Shown in pieces: positions 45,844 to 56,411 of a stretch of DNA of 64,000 nt; the first letter of the stretch is position 1, and each line of letters starts with the position of its first letter. A program made the translations under genes and the position numbers. The notes below the pieces were generated by a model. That model did no database searches. It saw only the letters and a program-made list of their open reading frames with translations, and was not told the DNA's origin. Source of the stretch: Glaciihabitans tibetensis (lineage in GTDB: Bacteria > Actinomycetota > Actinomycetes > Actinomycetales > Microbacteriaceae); assembly GCF_003003265.1 (NCBI RefSeq), contig NZ_PVTL01000002.1, positions 398,738-462,737 on the forward strand, read 5' to 3'.

Positions 45844-47022
45844 GTGTCAGAGCCAACAAAACCAGAGCCAGCAAACACCGAGCCAGCAAAAGCAGAGCCA
45901 ACAAACGCAGAGCCAGCAAAAGCCGCGTCCGGCGTCCCGACGTCTCCTGAAGCGCAGTCGGCCAAAGCCGCGGCCTCGCATGCCGCCGAGCCGGTCGTGA
46001 TCACTGACGAGTCCGTCGCGTTTGCGGTGGATGCTGCGGTCGCAGCCTTCGCGGCAGCGTCGACCGCCGCCGACCTGAAGTTGGCACGGAGCGCCCATAC
46101 GGGAGAGACCTCCCTTCTTGCGCGGCTGAACGCGACCCTGCGGTCGGTTCCGAACGACCAGAAGGCGGCGCTCGGCAAATTGGTGGGGCAGGCACGCGGC
46201 CGGGTGAACCAGGCCCTCGCCGCCCGCGAGGGTGAGGTGCTGGTCGCCGAGGAAGCTGCCAAGCTCGGCAGCGAAGCGGTGGACGTCACGGCCGTCGCCA
46301 CCCGGTGGAGCGCGGGCGCGAGGCATCCGCTCTCCCTTCTCATGGAGCACATGAGTGACATCTTCGTCGGAATGGGCTGGGAGGTCGCGGAAGGACCAGA
46401 GCTCGAAAACGAGTGGTTCAACTTCGACTCGCTGAACTTCGACGAGGACCACCCCGCCCGCGCGATGCAGGACACATTTTTCCTCGACCCGGTCGAGTCC
46501 CACCTGGTTCTGCGCACGCACACCTCGCCGGTGCAGATCAGGTCGCTGCTCACCCGCGACCTTCCGGTCTATGTGGTCGCGCCCGGTCGCGTCTACCGAA
46601 CCGATGAGCTGGACGCCACGCACACGCCGGTTTTCCACCAGCTCGAGGGCATCGCCATCGACAAGGGCCTCACGATGGCCCACCTGCGGGGCACGCTTGA
46701 GCAGCTTGCGCGGTCGCTTTTCGGCGACGGCGCCCAGATCCGGCTTCGCCCCAACTTCTTTCCCTTCACCGAACCGAGCGCCGAGATGGACGTCTGGCAG
46801 CCGAACGCCAAGGGCGGAGCGCGCTGGGTCGAGTGGGGCGGGTGCGGCATGGTCAACGGCAATGTGTTGCGTGCTGCGGGCATCGATCCCGATGAGTACC
46901 AGGGCTTCGCGTTCGGAATGGGGATCGAACGCACGCTGCAATTCCGAAACGAAATGAATGACATGCGCGACATGGTCGAGGGCGATATCCGGTTCAGCCA
47001 GCAGTTCGGGATGGCCGTCTGA
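45844..47022 (+). CDS. pheS: Phenylalanine-tRNA ligase alpha subunit with repeat-bearing extension
   Basis: 392 residues, GTG start 8 nt behind TAAACT. Class II motifs are clear: [20 protein letters not shown] (motif 2) and [14 protein letters not shown] (motif 3). The first about 45 residues are an extra low-complexity tail with five EPxxxEP-type units from 15-bp repeats, making the protein longer than the usual 350-360. It forms the alpha2beta2 enzyme with PheT, whose ATG overlaps the stop (TGATG). Confidence 0.96.
   Translation: MSEPTKPEPANTEPAKAEPTNAEPAKAASGVPTSPEAQSAKAAASHAAEPVVITDESVAFAVDAAVAAFAAASTAADLKLARSAHTGETSLLARLNATLRSVPNDQKAALGKLVGQARGRVNQALAAREGEVLVAEEAAKLGSEAVDVTAVATRWSAGARHPLSLLMEHMSDIFVGMGWEVAEGPELENEWFNFDSLNFDEDHPARAMQDTFFLDPVESHLVLRTHTSPVQIRSLLTRDLPVYVVAPGRVYRTDELDATHTPVFHQLEGIAIDKGLTMAHLRGTLEQLARSLFGDGAQIRLRPNFFPFTEPSAEMDVWQPNAKGGARWVEWGGCGMVNGNVLRAAGIDPDEYQGFAFGMGIERTLQFRNEMNDMRDMVEGDIRFSQQFGMAV
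45850..45924 (+). repeat. Five in-frame 15-bp repeats at the pheS start
   Basis: Units gagccagcaaaagca-like begin at 45850, 45865, 45880, 45895 and 45910; each codes Glu-Pro plus three residues. Confidence 0.9.
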
Positions 47023-49586
47023 TGCGCGTTCCCGTTAGCTGGCTGCGCGACTACGTCGCCGTTCCCTCCGATGCCACCGCGGAGGACATCCTCGCCGACC
47101 TCGTCAGGGTCGGGTTCGAAGAGGAGGACATTCACACCTTCGGCGTCACCGGGCCGGTGGTGGTGGGAACAGTCCTCGAGTTCACGCCCGAGGCGCAGAG
47201 TAACGGCAAGACCATCAATTGGTGTCAGGTGGATGTCGGGGAGGCCGAGCCCCGCGGCATTGTCTGCGGAGCTCACAACTTCGCCGTCGGCGACAAGGTT
47301 GTGGTGTCGTTGCCCGGCGCCATGCTGCCCGGCCCGTTCCCTATTTCCGCGCGCAAGACCTACGGTCACCTGTCCGACGGCATGATCGCCTCCGCACGCG
47401 AGCTCGGAATGGGGGAGGAGCACGACGGCATCCTGCGCCTGGCGACGCTCGGGCTCGACCCGGCGCCTGGAGTCGACGCCATCGCGCTGCTCGGTCTTGA
47501 CGACTTCGCGGTTGAGATCAACGTCACTCCCGACCGCGGCTACGCCTTCTCGATGCGCGGCGTCGCCCGCGAGTATTCCCACTCGACCGGGGCGACCTTC
47601 ACCGACCCGGCCCTCGCTCTTCTGGAGCGTGCGCCGGCGGTGGATGTCGCGGGCCCCACACCCGCCACCTTCCCCGTCCTCGTGGACGACCAGGCACCCG
47701 TCCGCAACCGCGCGGGCTGCTCGGTGTTCGTCACCCGCGTTGTTCGCGGAGTGGACGCGAGCCTGCCGACGCCACCGTGGATGATCTCGCGGCTTGGGCT
47801 GGCCGGCATCCGTTCCATCTCGCTCGTTGTCGACATCACCAACTACGTGATGTGGGAACTGGGCCAGCCGATCCACGGTTACGACCTCGACACGCTCTCC
47901 GGGGGGCTCGTTGTGCGACGTGCCCAGCCGGGGGAGAAGCTCGTCACCCTCGACGACCAGAGCCGAACCCTGCATGCAGAAGACCTGCTCATCACCGACG
48001 GATCCGGTCCGATCGGCCTCGCCGGCGTTATGGGCGGCGCGGCCACGGAGATCTCGACCTCGACCACCTCGGTGCTGATCGAGGCGGCAAACTTTGACCC
48101 GACGTCCATTGCCCGCACGGCGCGTCGACACAAGCTGCCGAGCGAGGCGTCCAAGCGGTTCGAGCGCGGGGTTGATCCTCGGGTGGCTGTGGCTGCGGCC
48201 CAGCGAGTGGTGGAGCTGCTGGTCGAGCTCGCTGGCGGCACCGTCGACGAGTTGGGGTCGGTCTTCGATGCCGCGGTCGCACCCGTAGCCATCGAGCTGC
48301 CCCTGGACTACTCGGCGAAGCTCGTCGGGGTCGACTACACCGCCGAGGAGGTCCGCGGCTCGCTGGTGATGATCGGCGCAACGGTCGAGGCGTCGGACCA
48401 CGACATTGCCGCGTCGGACCCGCGCAGCGCCGCGTCGGACACTGGCGTCATCACCGTCACCCCGCCCACCTGGCGGCCCGACCTGACCGACCAAGCCACC
48501 CTCGCGGAAGAAGTGGCTCGGATCGTTGGCTACGACCGCATCCCATCGGTGCTGCCCGTTGCCCCGCCTGGGCGCGGACTGACTCGGGCACAGAAATTGC
48601 GTCGCTCCGTGGCATCCGCTCTCGCCTCCGCAGGATCGACCGAGGTTCTGGCCTACCCCTTCCTGTCGCAGCGGGCCAACGACCGGTTCGGTTCGGCCGT
48701 CGCAGGCGGGGTGCCAGCGATTCGTCTGGCAAACCCTATGGACTCAGAAGCCGCCTGGATGCGCACCACCCTTCTGCCCGGCCTGCTCGACATCGCCCGG
48801 CGCAACCTGTCCCGCGGCCTGACCGACCTCGCGCTGTTCGAGATCGGGCAGGTCTTCCTCCCGTCCGCCGGTGTGCGCTACGGCAGTGGTCCGCTTCCGT
48901 TTGGCGCTGCGCGTCCTTCGGTGGATGCCCTCGCGGAACTGAACGCGGGAATCCCGCCGCAACCGCGCCACATCGCCGCCCTGTACCTCGGCGATTCGGT
49001 CGCGAAGGCTCCCGGGCAGCCAGCAATCGCCAGCGGAATCGCTGACGCCCTCGCGGCCGCCCACCAAATCGCGCACAGCCTCGCGGTTCAGCTGCGGGCC
49101 GCCACGGGTGAGCACCAGGCGTTCCATCCCGGACGCACCGCGGAACTGTGGGTGGGCGACCGCTCGGTCGGCTTCGCCGGCGAGTTGCTGCCCGCAATCG
49201 CCGACGACCTCAACCTGCCCCGCGTGGTGGGGCTGGTCGAACTCGACCTGGATGCGCTCATCGAGCTGGGCGCACACGACGTGACGGCCACACCGATCGC
49301 GAGCATGCCCGCGGCCACCCAGGACCTGTCGCTTGTCGTGCCGGCTGGGCTCGCCGCAGGCACCCTGCTCGAGACCATTCGCGAGGGCGCTGGCGCACTG
49401 CTCGAACAGGTGCGCCTGGTCGACGACTACCGGGGCGCCGGCATCGATGAGGGGTTCAAGTCGCTGACCTTCGCGCTGCGATTCCGAGCACCGGACCGCA
49501 CCCTGACCGCGGCGGAGGCCTCGGAGGCGAAGCTCGCCGCGGTGACTCTCGCAGCCGACCGCTTCGCTGCAACCCTGCGCGAGTAG
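47022..49586 (+). CDS. pheT: Phenylalanine-tRNA ligase beta subunit
   Basis: 854 residues, ATG overlapping the pheS stop. Domains in order: N-terminal part, EMAP/OB tRNA-binding domain (about 40-150), B3/B4 editing region, B5 domain, catalytic-like core and the C-terminal FDX-ACB anticodon-binding domain (about 760-854, YRGAGIDEGFKSLTFALRF). A GC-rich hairpin follows. Confidence 0.97.
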   Translation: MRVPVSWLRDYVAVPSDATAEDILADLVRVGFEEEDIHTFGVTGPVVVGTVLEFTPEAQSNGKTINWCQVDVGEAEPRGIVCGAHNFAVGDKVVVSLPGAMLPGPFPISARKTYGHLSDGMIASARELGMGEEHDGILRLATLGLDPAPGVDAIALLGLDDFAVEINVTPDRGYAFSMRGVAREYSHSTGATFTDPALALLERAPAVDVAGPTPATFPVLVDDQAPVRNRAGCSVFVTRVVRGVDASLPTPPWMISRLGLAGIRSISLVVDITNYVMWELGQPIHGYDLDTLSGGLVVRRAQPGEKLVTLDDQSRTLHAEDLLITDGSGPIGLAGVMGGAATEISTSTTSVLIEAANFDPTSIARTARRHKLPSEASKRFERGVDPRVAVAAAQRVVELLVELAGGTVDELGSVFDAAVAPVAIELPLDYSAKLVGVDYTAEEVRGSLVMIGATVEASDHDIAASDPRSAASDTGVITVTPPTWRPDLTDQATLAEEVARIVGYDRIPSVLPVAPPGRGLTRAQKLRRSVASALASAGSTEVLAYPFLSQRANDRFGSAVAGGVPAIRLANPMDSEAAWMRTTLLPGLLDIARRNLSRGLTDLALFEIGQVFLPSAGVRYGSGPLPFGAARPSVDALAELNAGIPPQPRHIAALYLGDSVAKAPGQPAIASGIADALAAAHQIAHSLAVQLRAATGEHQAFHPGRTAELWVGDRSVGFAGELLPAIADDLNLPRVVGLVELDLDALIELGAHDVTATPIASMPAATQDLSLVVPAGLAAGTLLETIREGAGALLEQVRLVDDYRGAGIDEGFKSLTFALRFRAPDRTLTAAEASEAKLAAVTLAADRFAATLRE

Positions 49587-49590
49587 CGGC

Positions 49591-49623
49591 CACCCGGCGG
49601 GGAATGGGCCCCTCCGCCGGGTG
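49591..49623 (+). terminator. Hairpin after pheT
   Basis: cacccggcgg (49591-49600) pairs with ccgccgggtg (49614-49623), extended by two G-C pairs; no U-tract. Confidence 0.7.
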
Positions 49624-49625
49624 AC

Positions 49626-49684
49626 TGCGGTACGCGAACGCACTGCGATAGCGAAAATGCGATAGCGAAATGCGATACGATTCA
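49626..49684 (+). promoter_or_regulatory. Direct repeats and possible ARG box at the arg promoter
   Basis: tgcgatagcgaaa-like units start at 49626 (degenerate), 49644, 49658 and 49671. The last, TGCGATACGATTCA, keeps the ATTCA half of the ArgR box and contains a TACGAT -10 (49676-49681). ArgR binding here would block the promoter; the match is only partial. Confidence 0.4.
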
Positions 49685-49687
49685 GAA

Positions 49688-49753
49688 ATGGATTCCCACG
49701 GATTGCGTTCGGGCCGGCTTCGCCGCCTTGTCGTCCGTGCACGCCGATCGTAG
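49688..49753 (+). CDS. Arginine-rich leader peptide upstream of argC
   Basis: A 21-codon frame (ATG 49688, TAG 49751-49753) encodes seven arginines: R at positions 7, 10, 12, 13, 17, 19 and 20. The -10 TACGAT ends 6 nt before the ATG, so the peptide would be made from a leaderless mRNA starting at its own start codon. Downstream a stem ggcgacg/cgtcgcc (49753-49759/49794-49800) encloses a smaller hairpin, before argC at 49840. Ribosome-mediated attenuation by arginyl-tRNA supply is the natural reading but is inference; codon use in a GC-rich genome makes Arg common. Confidence 0.5.
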   Translation: MDSHGLRSGRLRRLVVRARRS

Positions 49754-49839
49754 GCGACGCCTCCGCAACTGGCTACCGCCAGCACCCGCGCGACGTCGCC
49801 GCACCGATCCTCGTCCATCACGATCAATAAGGTAGAGCC

Positions 49840-50886
49840 ATGTCTCTTTCCGTCGCTGTCGCAGGCGCAAGTGGGTACGCCGGTGGAGAAGTCCTTCGAC
49901 TCCTCGCGGCTCATCCCGAGTTCACGGTGACCACGGTCACCGCCCATTCCAACGCGGGCCAGCCTCTGCTGGCCGTGCAACCACACCTTCGCTCGTTGTC
50001 GCACCTCACCCTGGTCGACACCACCCCTGAGAATCTCGCGGGTCACGACATCGTTTTTCTTGCGCTGCCCCATGGGAAATCTGGTGAGATCACCAGCAAG
50101 CTGGGCGATGACACCCTCGTCATCGACTGCGGCGCGGACCACCGGCTGGTCAGCGAAGCCGACTGGGCCGATTTCTACGGCGGCGACTACTTCGGCGCCT
50201 GGCCCTATGGATTGCCGGAGCTGGTGCTCGCCGGCGGCGGACGCCAGCGTGCCGCCCTGGTCGGTGCCCGGCGCATCGCGGTGCCCGGTTGCAACGTGAC
50301 CGCCATCTCGCTGGGACTCGCCCCCGGGATCCGCGCGGGAGTAATCGAACCGGAGGACATCGTGGCGGTCCTCGCCGTCGGCCCGTCCGGCGCGGGCAAG
50401 AGCCTCCGCACCGACCTGCTCGCCAGCGAGATGCTCGGTTCCGCTTCCGCCTACGCCGTGGGGGGATCGCACCGGCACACGCCGGAGATCAGGCAGAACC
50501 TTGCCGCGGCCGGCGGGGTGGGCGTGACTATTTCGTTCACCCCCATGCTCGTGCCGATGTCGAGGGGCATTCTCGCGACGTCCACCGCGCGGCTGGCTCC
50601 GGGAGTGTCGCCCACAGACGTGCGATCCGCCTTTGAGATCGCCTACGCCGACGAACCCTTTGTTCACCTGTTGCCCGCCGGTCAGTTTCCCCGCACGGCC
50701 GACACCCTCGGCGCCAACACCGCGCTCATCGGTCTCGCTGTCGACGAGGTCGCCCGCCGGGTGGTCACCGTTACCGCACTCGACAACCTGGTTAAGGGAA
50801 CCGCGGGCGCCGCGATCCAATCCGCCAACATCGCCCTCGGGCTGCCCGAGCAGCTCGGACTCACCACGAATGGAGTCGCCCCGTGA
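49840..50886 (+). CDS. argC: N-acetyl-gamma-glutamyl-phosphate reductase
   Basis: 348 residues, ATG at 49840 after AAGGTAGAG. NADP site [18 protein letters not shown] and catalytic Cys in [15 protein letters not shown] (about 151). Third step of the acetylated arginine pathway. It overlaps argJ by 4 bp (GTGA). Confidence 0.97.
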   Translation: MSLSVAVAGASGYAGGEVLRLLAAHPEFTVTTVTAHSNAGQPLLAVQPHLRSLSHLTLVDTTPENLAGHDIVFLALPHGKSGEITSKLGDDTLVIDCGADHRLVSEADWADFYGGDYFGAWPYGLPELVLAGGGRQRAALVGARRIAVPGCNVTAISLGLAPGIRAGVIEPEDIVAVLAVGPSGAGKSLRTDLLASEMLGSASAYAVGGSHRHTPEIRQNLAAAGGVGVTISFTPMLVPMSRGILATSTARLAPGVSPTDVRSAFEIAYADEPFVHLLPAGQFPRTADTLGANTALIGLAVDEVARRVVTVTALDNLVKGTAGAAIQSANIALGLPEQLGLTTNGVAP

Positions 50887-52028
50887 GCGTCACCCACGCA
50901 GCAGGATTTGTCGCAGCAGGCGTTGAGGCCGGTCTCAAAAAGAGCGGGGGCAAGGACCTCGCGCTCGTACAGAACGTGGGCCCCCGCGATGCGGCGGCCG
51001 TGGTGTTCACCAGCAACCGCGCCAAGGCGAACCCCATCATTTGGTCACAGCAGGTCATCGCGGACGGCCGGGTGTCGGCCATCGTGCTCAACTCGGGCGG
51101 AGCCAACTGCTACACCGGCACGCAGGGCTTCCAGGTCACCCACGCAACCGCAGAGGCTGTGGGGGAGAAGCTGGGAGTGTCGCCCGGCGACGTGCTGGTG
51201 TGTTCAACCGGCCTGATCGGCGAGCAGCTTCCGCTCGACATCATCCTCGCCGGTGTGAAAGCGACCGAACTCAGCGCCGACGGCGGGGTCGACGCGTCGC
51301 TCGCGATCATGACGACGGACAGTAAGCCCAAACGCGCCGTTGTCGAGGGCACGGGCTGGAGCATCGGCGGCATGGCGAAAGGCGCCGGCATGCTCGCTCC
51401 AGGTCTCGCGACGATGCTGGTGGTCATCACCACTGACGCCGACCTCCCATCATCCGCCCTCGACACCGCCCTGCGCGCCGCGACCCGGGTGACGTTCGAC
51501 CGTCTGGACTCCGACGGGTGCATGTCGACCAACGATCAGGTGACCCTCCTGGCCAGTGGAGCCTCCGGGGTGGTCCCGGATCCCGCGGAGTTCACCGCGG
51601 CGGTCACTGCGATCTGCCATGACCTCGCGCTTCAGCTCCAGGCTGACGCCGAGGGTTCGAGCCACGACATCGCGATCGAAACGATCAACGCTGCCAGCGA
51701 GGACGACGCGGTAGAAGTAGGCCGTTCCGTCGCCCGAAACAACCTGTTCAAGGCGGCCGTGTTCGGCAACGACCCCAACTGGGGTCGCGTGCTCGCCGCG
51801 GTCGGCACCACCCAGGCCGAGTTCGATCCGTACGCGATTGATGTGTCGATCAACGGAGTCCGGGTCTGTGTCTCGGGCGAGCCGGGCCAGTCGCGCGACC
51901 TCGTCGACCTGACCCCGCGCGCGGTGCACGTGCTGATCGATCTCAAGTCGGGCGACAGCACCGCCACCATCTTCACCAACGACTTGACCCACGATTACGT
52001 GCACGAGAACAGCGCGTACAGCTCGTGA
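50883..52028 (+). CDS. argJ: Bifunctional ornithine acetyltransferase/N-acetylglutamate synthase
   Basis: 381 residues, GTG start. The self-cleavage site Ala-Thr in [13 protein letters not shown] (about 177) and [13 protein letters not shown] are characteristic. It recycles acetyl groups from acetylornithine to glutamate. 4-bp overlaps on both sides tie it to argC and argB. Confidence 0.96.
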   Translation: MSVTHAAGFVAAGVEAGLKKSGGKDLALVQNVGPRDAAAVVFTSNRAKANPIIWSQQVIADGRVSAIVLNSGGANCYTGTQGFQVTHATAEAVGEKLGVSPGDVLVCSTGLIGEQLPLDIILAGVKATELSADGGVDASLAIMTTDSKPKRAVVEGTGWSIGGMAKGAGMLAPGLATMLVVITTDADLPSSALDTALRAATRVTFDRLDSDGCMSTNDQVTLLASGASGVVPDPAEFTAAVTAICHDLALQLQADAEGSSHDIAIETINAASEDDAVEVGRSVARNNLFKAAVFGNDPNWGRVLAAVGTTQAEFDPYAIDVSINGVRVCVSGEPGQSRDLVDLTPRAVHVLIDLKSGDSTATIFTNDLTHDYVHENSAYSS

Positions 52029-52978
52029 GTGAAAACCTGACAGGCCCGGATGCGCCGGACTATCTGGACGCGCCGGACAACACGGATGCGCCGGACAACA
52101 GCTTGCAGGAAGCGGCGGTCAAGGCCGCGACGCTGATCGAATCCCTGTCCTGGCTGAAGCGTTTTTCCGGTCAGACGATTGTCATCAAATTCGGCGGCAA
52201 CGCGATGGTGGATGACGCGCTCAAACGCTCGTTCGCGGAAGACATCGTCTACCTCCGGTACGCGGGCATCCGTCCGGTCGTGGTGCACGGGGGCGGCCCG
52301 CAGATTTCCGCGGAACTCGCCCGCCGGGGAATCACGAGCGAATTCCGCGGAGGCTACCGCGTCACTACACCCGAAGCGATCGACGCCGTGCGCGACGTGC
52401 TCACCGTGCAGGTCAACGGCGAACTCGTCGGCTTGCTCGAGGAGCACGGCCCGCTCGCGGTCGGGCTGTCCGGTGAAACGGGCGGACTCTTCGGCGGCAG
52501 GCGACGCGGAGCCGTGGTCGATGGCGAAACCGTCGATCTTGGTCTGGTCGGTGACGTCGTCGAGGTTGATCCTTCGGTAGTTCTCGAGTACCTGAACGCC
52601 GGGCTGATACCCGTGGTCTCCACGATCGCGCCCGACCTCGACACGCCGGGTCAGTCGCTGAACGTGAACGCGGATGCCGCGGCCGCGTCGCTTGCCGTGG
52701 CACTCGGTGCCGCGAAACTCGTCGTGCTCACGGACGTCGCGGGCCTGTACCGAGACTGGCCCAACCGTGACTCGCTGATATCCAACATCGGCACGGCCGA
52801 GCTCGAGACGCTTCTGCCCAGCCTCGAGTCAGGAATGATTCCTAAAATGACGGCCTGCCTGGACGCTGTCCAGGGCGGCGTCGCGAAGGCCGCCATCATC
52901 GACGGTCGCATCCCACATTCGATCCTGCTGGAAATCTTCACCTCGCAGGGAATTGGCACGGAGGTAGTACCCGCATGA
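52025..52978 (+). CDS. argB: Acetylglutamate kinase
   Basis: 317 residues, GTG overlapping argJ. The kinase core has [23 protein letters not shown] and [18 protein letters not shown]. The first about 30 residues ([17 protein letters not shown]) are a small repeat-like extension. Usually the arginine feedback point in cyclic pathways. Confidence 0.96.
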   Translation: MSENLTGPDAPDYLDAPDNTDAPDNSLQEAAVKAATLIESLSWLKRFSGQTIVIKFGGNAMVDDALKRSFAEDIVYLRYAGIRPVVVHGGGPQISAELARRGITSEFRGGYRVTTPEAIDAVRDVLTVQVNGELVGLLEEHGPLAVGLSGETGGLFGGRRRGAVVDGETVDLGLVGDVVEVDPSVVLEYLNAGLIPVVSTIAPDLDTPGQSLNVNADAAAASLAVALGAAKLVVLTDVAGLYRDWPNRDSLISNIGTAELETLLPSLESGMIPKMTACLDAVQGGVAKAAIIDGRIPHSILLEIFTSQGIGTEVVPA

Positions 52979-54168
52979 CCGACACCGAAACCGCTTCCAC
53001 GGGGTGGGCTGACCGTTATCGCGCAGCCATGATGGGCTCGGCGCCAGCGCCGCTGGCCCTGCTCGAGCGTGGCGACGGTGCGTACGTCTGGGACGCCGAC
53101 GGAAACAAGTACCTCGACTTCCTCGCCGGCATCGCCGTCAACTCTCTCGGACACAACCACCCGGTGCTCGTCGCGGCCGTCACTCGCCAGGCGAGCGCGC
53201 TTGTCCACGTCTCCAACTACTTCGCCACGCGGCCCCAGATTGAGCTGGCCGAGCGTCTGCGCGAGATCACCGGCGCGGGAGACCGCGGTCGCGTGTACTT
53301 CGGAAACTCTGGTGCAGAGGCGATCGAGGCGGCACTGAAGCTGGCACGCCTCAACCACGGCCGCCCCCGGATTCTCGCGCTCAACAACTCATTCCACGGT
53401 CGCACGATGGGCGCGCTGTCCCTCACGGGCAAGCCCGCGCTCCGCGAGCCGTTTGAGCCTCTCATCCCCGGGATCGAGCACATCGACTCCACCATCGCCG
53501 CCCTCGAAGCGGTCATCGACGACTCCGTCGCGGCACTCATCGTCGAACCGATCAAGGGCGAAGCCGGGGTGGTCGGGTTGCCCGACGGTTACCTCCGCGC
53601 CGCACGCGCACTCACCGAGAAGCACGGCGTGCTGCTCATTCTCGACGAGATCCAGACGGGGGTTGGGCGCACCGGCAACTGGTTCTCTTTCCAGGGCACC
53701 GGCATCACTCCCGACGCGGTCGCCCTGGCGAAGGGCATCGCGGGCGGTATGCCCATCGGGGCGCTGGTGACCTTCGGCGCGGCATCCGACCTGTTTGAAA
53801 CCGGCCAGCACGGCAGCACCTTCGGGGGCAACCCGCTGGCAACCGCGGTGGCGAATGCGGTCCTCGGCGAAATTGAGAGCGCCGGACTCATCGGCAACGC
53901 GGTCCTCCGCGGCCAGCAGATTCGTGCGGCGATCACGGCGATCGGCTCACCGCTCGTCGCCGAGATCCGCGGGGAGGGCCTGCTCATTGGAGTTGGCCTC
54001 AGCGAACCGGTCGCCGCCCGGATTTCCCGTGAGGCGTTCTCACTGGGGCTCATCGTCAACGCTGCGAACGAGAGCAGCATCCGCATCGCCCCGCCCCTCA
54101 TCATCGGTGACGCCGAGATAGCGGAATTCACAGAGAAGTTCACCCGAGCCTTGGAGGCCGCAGCATGA
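52975..54168 (+). CDS. argD: Acetylornithine aminotransferase
   Basis: 397 residues, ATGA overlap with argB. Class III PLP enzyme with [31 protein letters not shown] and the Schiff-base Lys in [13 protein letters not shown] (about 249). Makes acetylornithine. Confidence 0.96.
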   Translation: MTDTETASTGWADRYRAAMMGSAPAPLALLERGDGAYVWDADGNKYLDFLAGIAVNSLGHNHPVLVAAVTRQASALVHVSNYFATRPQIELAERLREITGAGDRGRVYFGNSGAEAIEAALKLARLNHGRPRILALNNSFHGRTMGALSLTGKPALREPFEPLIPGIEHIDSTIAALEAVIDDSVAALIVEPIKGEAGVVGLPDGYLRAARALTEKHGVLLILDEIQTGVGRTGNWFSFQGTGITPDAVALAKGIAGGMPIGALVTFGAASDLFETGQHGSTFGGNPLATAVANAVLGEIESAGLIGNAVLRGQQIRAAITAIGSPLVAEIRGEGLLIGVGLSEPVAARISREAFSLGLIVNAANESSIRIAPPLIIGDAEIAEFTEKFTRALEAAA

Positions 54169-55088
54169 CCAGACACTTTCTGCGCGACGACGACCTGACC
54201 CAGGCCGAGCAGAACGAGATCCTCGACCTCGCGGTGGGTCTCAAGGCCGACCGATTTGGTACCCGCCCGCTCGCGGGTCCTCAGACCGTCGCCGTGATCT
54301 TCGACAAGTCCTCGACCCGCACGCGGGTGAGTTTTGCCGTCGGCGTCGCAGACCTTGGCGGAGTGCCCCTCATCATCTCCACGGCGAACAGCCAGCTCGG
54401 CGGCAAGGAGACCGCGTCGGACACCGCACGCGTGCTTGAGCGCCAGGTTGCCGCGATTGTGTGGCGCACCTACGGGCAGGCAGGGCTCGTCGAGATGGCC
54501 GCGGGCACCACGGTTCCGGTGATCAACGCGCTCAGCGATGAGTTCCACCCGTGTCAGTTGCTGGCCGACCTGCTCACCATCCGCGAGCACCGTGGCGCCC
54601 TCGCGGGCCAGACGGTCACTTTCCTCGGTGACGGCGCGAGCAACATGGGCCAGTCCTACCTGCTCGCCTGCGCTATCGCGGGAATGCATGTGCGGGTCGC
54701 GTCGCCGGCAGACTATGCGCCGAGCGCTGCCGTCGTTGCTGACGCCGAGAAGATCGCCGCTACCTATGGCGGGTCCGTACAGCTGTTCACCGACGCGGCG
54801 GCATCCGTCGCAGGAGCCGACATCGTCGTCACAGACACCTGGGTGTCAATGGGTAAGGAGGCCGAGAAGGCGGAGCGAGTCGCCACTTTCGGCGGCTACC
54901 GCGTGGACTCCGCCCTGATGGCGCTTGCCAAGCCCGACGCCCTGTTCCTGCACTGCCTGCCCGCCGACCGTGGGTATGAGGTCACCGCTGACGTTATCGA
55001 CGGTCCGCAGAGCGTCATCTGGGACGAGGCCGAGAACCGCCTCCACGCCCAGAAAGCTCTCATGGTCTGGCTCCTCGGAAAGCAGTAG
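54165..55088 (+). CDS. argF: Ornithine carbamoyltransferase
   Basis: 307 residues, ATGA overlap with argD. Carbamoyl phosphate motif SSTRTRVSF (about 46-54), FHPCQLLADL and ornithine motif FLHCLPADRG (about 263). Makes citrulline in the cytosol. argR, normally next, is not found; a membrane protein follows 8 bp downstream. Confidence 0.96.
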   Translation: MTRHFLRDDDLTQAEQNEILDLAVGLKADRFGTRPLAGPQTVAVIFDKSSTRTRVSFAVGVADLGGVPLIISTANSQLGGKETASDTARVLERQVAAIVWRTYGQAGLVEMAAGTTVPVINALSDEFHPCQLLADLLTIREHRGALAGQTVTFLGDGASNMGQSYLLACAIAGMHVRVASPADYAPSAAVVADAEKIAATYGGSVQLFTDAAASVAGADIVVTDTWVSMGKEAEKAERVATFGGYRVDSALMALAKPDALFLHCLPADRGYEVTADVIDGPQSVIWDEAENRLHAQKALMVWLLGKQ

Positions 55089-55096
55089 CTACCGCT

Positions 55097-56293
55097 ATGA
55101 CGAGCCCGTTGCGCCCCGTCGCCGGTCCGGACCGTATCCTCGGACTGGATCTGGCGCGGGGCCTGGCGGTCATCGGCATGTTCGCCGCGCACGTTCTCAT
55201 CCTCGGGGAGTTCGACTGGACTACCCCCATCAGCTGGGGTGGGGTGGTGGATGGCCGCTCCGCGGCGACTTTCGCGTTGCTCGCCGGGGTGTCGATCGCG
55301 ATCATCTCCGGAGGAGTGGCTCCCGCGGAGGGCGTCGCGCTCACCCGCGCCCGGGCACGCATTCTGGTGCGCGCGGCGCTGATCTTCGTGCTCGGAGGAT
55401 TACTTTCCGCCCTCGGCACAAACGTGTACATCATCCTTGAGTACTACGCCGTGATCTTTGTGATGGCGCTGCCCGTACTGCGCTGGCGATCGCGCTCTCT
55501 CTTCGCGCTCGCCGGGGTGCTCGCTCTGGTAGCGCCGATCGCGCAGCTCGTGCTCACCCGTCTGCTGTCGGCCGCGGGACTGGCCGAATTGCCGCCGCTG
55601 ACCTTGCTCATCACGGGGGCGTACCCCGCGATTGTATGGTTTGTGTTTGTTCTGGTCGGTGTGGGTATCGGGCGGCTCGACCTGCGGGTGCGGCGGGTGC
55701 AGCTGCGATTGCTTGCGGCAGGGGTGGTGCTCGCGGTACTCGGCTACACGGCGGGGTCGGTAGCGGCGCTGTGGTTGGAGCGGACGTCGCTGGGCACCGG
55801 GACATCCGCCCCCTCGCCCGGCGTTTATCCCGAAGTGAGCGAACTCTTCGACCTCACGCCCCTGCTGACCGCACTGCCGCATACCGGCTCGCCGTTCGAA
55901 TTGGCGGGGGCCACCGGGTTCGCGGTTGCCCTGGTGGCGCTCTGCCTGATCGTTCTACGGCCCGGGGTGCTCGCCGCTGTGCGTGTCATTCTGTTTCCGC
56001 TGGTGGCGACCGGGTCGATGGCGCTGAGCGCATACTCGGCGCAAATCATCGCGCTGGCCGTCATTGGCGACGGCTACTGGGTGCAGGGCAGCAACAATGC
56101 CGCTCTGTACCTGAGCCTGACCCTCAGCATCCTGCTGCTGTGCACCCTGTGGTCACTGTTTTTGGGAAGGGGGCCGCTGGAGCGATTCCTCAGCGAAGCG
56201 TCCCGCAGCATGGCAGAGAGAATCACCGCCCGACGGCCCGGCAACGCTCTGCCGGAGCTTTCGACAGGGGACCGGGTGCGGGAACGGGAGTGA
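55097..56293 (+). CDS. Polytopic acyltransferase-like membrane protein (DUF1624/DUF418 type)
   Basis: 398 residues, about ten TMs. The N-terminal RILGLDLARGLAVIGMFAAHV is the signature of heparan-alpha-glucosaminide N-acetyltransferase-like (DUF1624) proteins and the C-terminal half resembles DUF418. Such proteins are thought to move acyl groups across the membrane onto sugars or surface polymers. It sits in the arg operon where argR is expected, co-directional and 8 bp behind argF, which is unusual. Confidence 0.85.
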   Translation: MTSPLRPVAGPDRILGLDLARGLAVIGMFAAHVLILGEFDWTTPISWGGVVDGRSAATFALLAGVSIAIISGGVAPAEGVALTRARARILVRAALIFVLGGLLSALGTNVYIILEYYAVIFVMALPVLRWRSRSLFALAGVLALVAPIAQLVLTRLLSAAGLAELPPLTLLITGAYPAIVWFVFVLVGVGIGRLDLRVRRVQLRLLAAGVVLAVLGYTAGSVAALWLERTSLGTGTSAPSPGVYPEVSELFDLTPLLTALPHTGSPFELAGATGFAVALVALCLIVLRPGVLAAVRVILFPLVATGSMALSAYSAQIIALAVIGDGYWVQGSNNAALYLSLTLSILLLCTLWSLFLGRGPLERFLSEASRSMAERITARRPGNALPELSTGDRVRERE

Positions 56294-56300
56294 TGCCCTG

Positions 56301-56352
56301 GGGGGAGCGGCACGGGGGAGCGGCACAGGGGAGCAGCACGGGGGAGCGGCTT
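56301..56352. repeat. 12-14 bp tandem repeats upstream of argG
   Basis: Four gggggagcggcac-like units start at 56301, 56314, 56328 and 56340, directly before the argG promoter. Confidence 0.8.
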
Positions 56353-56378
56353 GGGGGCGCAAAACGCGCCGCTAAGAT
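56351..56378 (+). promoter_or_regulatory. Promoter candidate of argG
   Basis: TTGGGG (56351-56356), 16 nt, TAAGAT (56373-56378), leader about 27 nt with GGTTGGAGAAA as ribosome binding site. It would make argGH independent of argCJBDF. Confidence 0.45.
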
Positions 56379-56411
56379 TGACAGATCAAATCTGGTTGGA
56401 GAAACACGTAA

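Noticed and set aside
46593..48494. 633-codon open frame antisense to pheS/pheT
   Set aside because: Shadow frame of two certain genes; Arg/Gly/Asp-rich translation with no recognisable domain.
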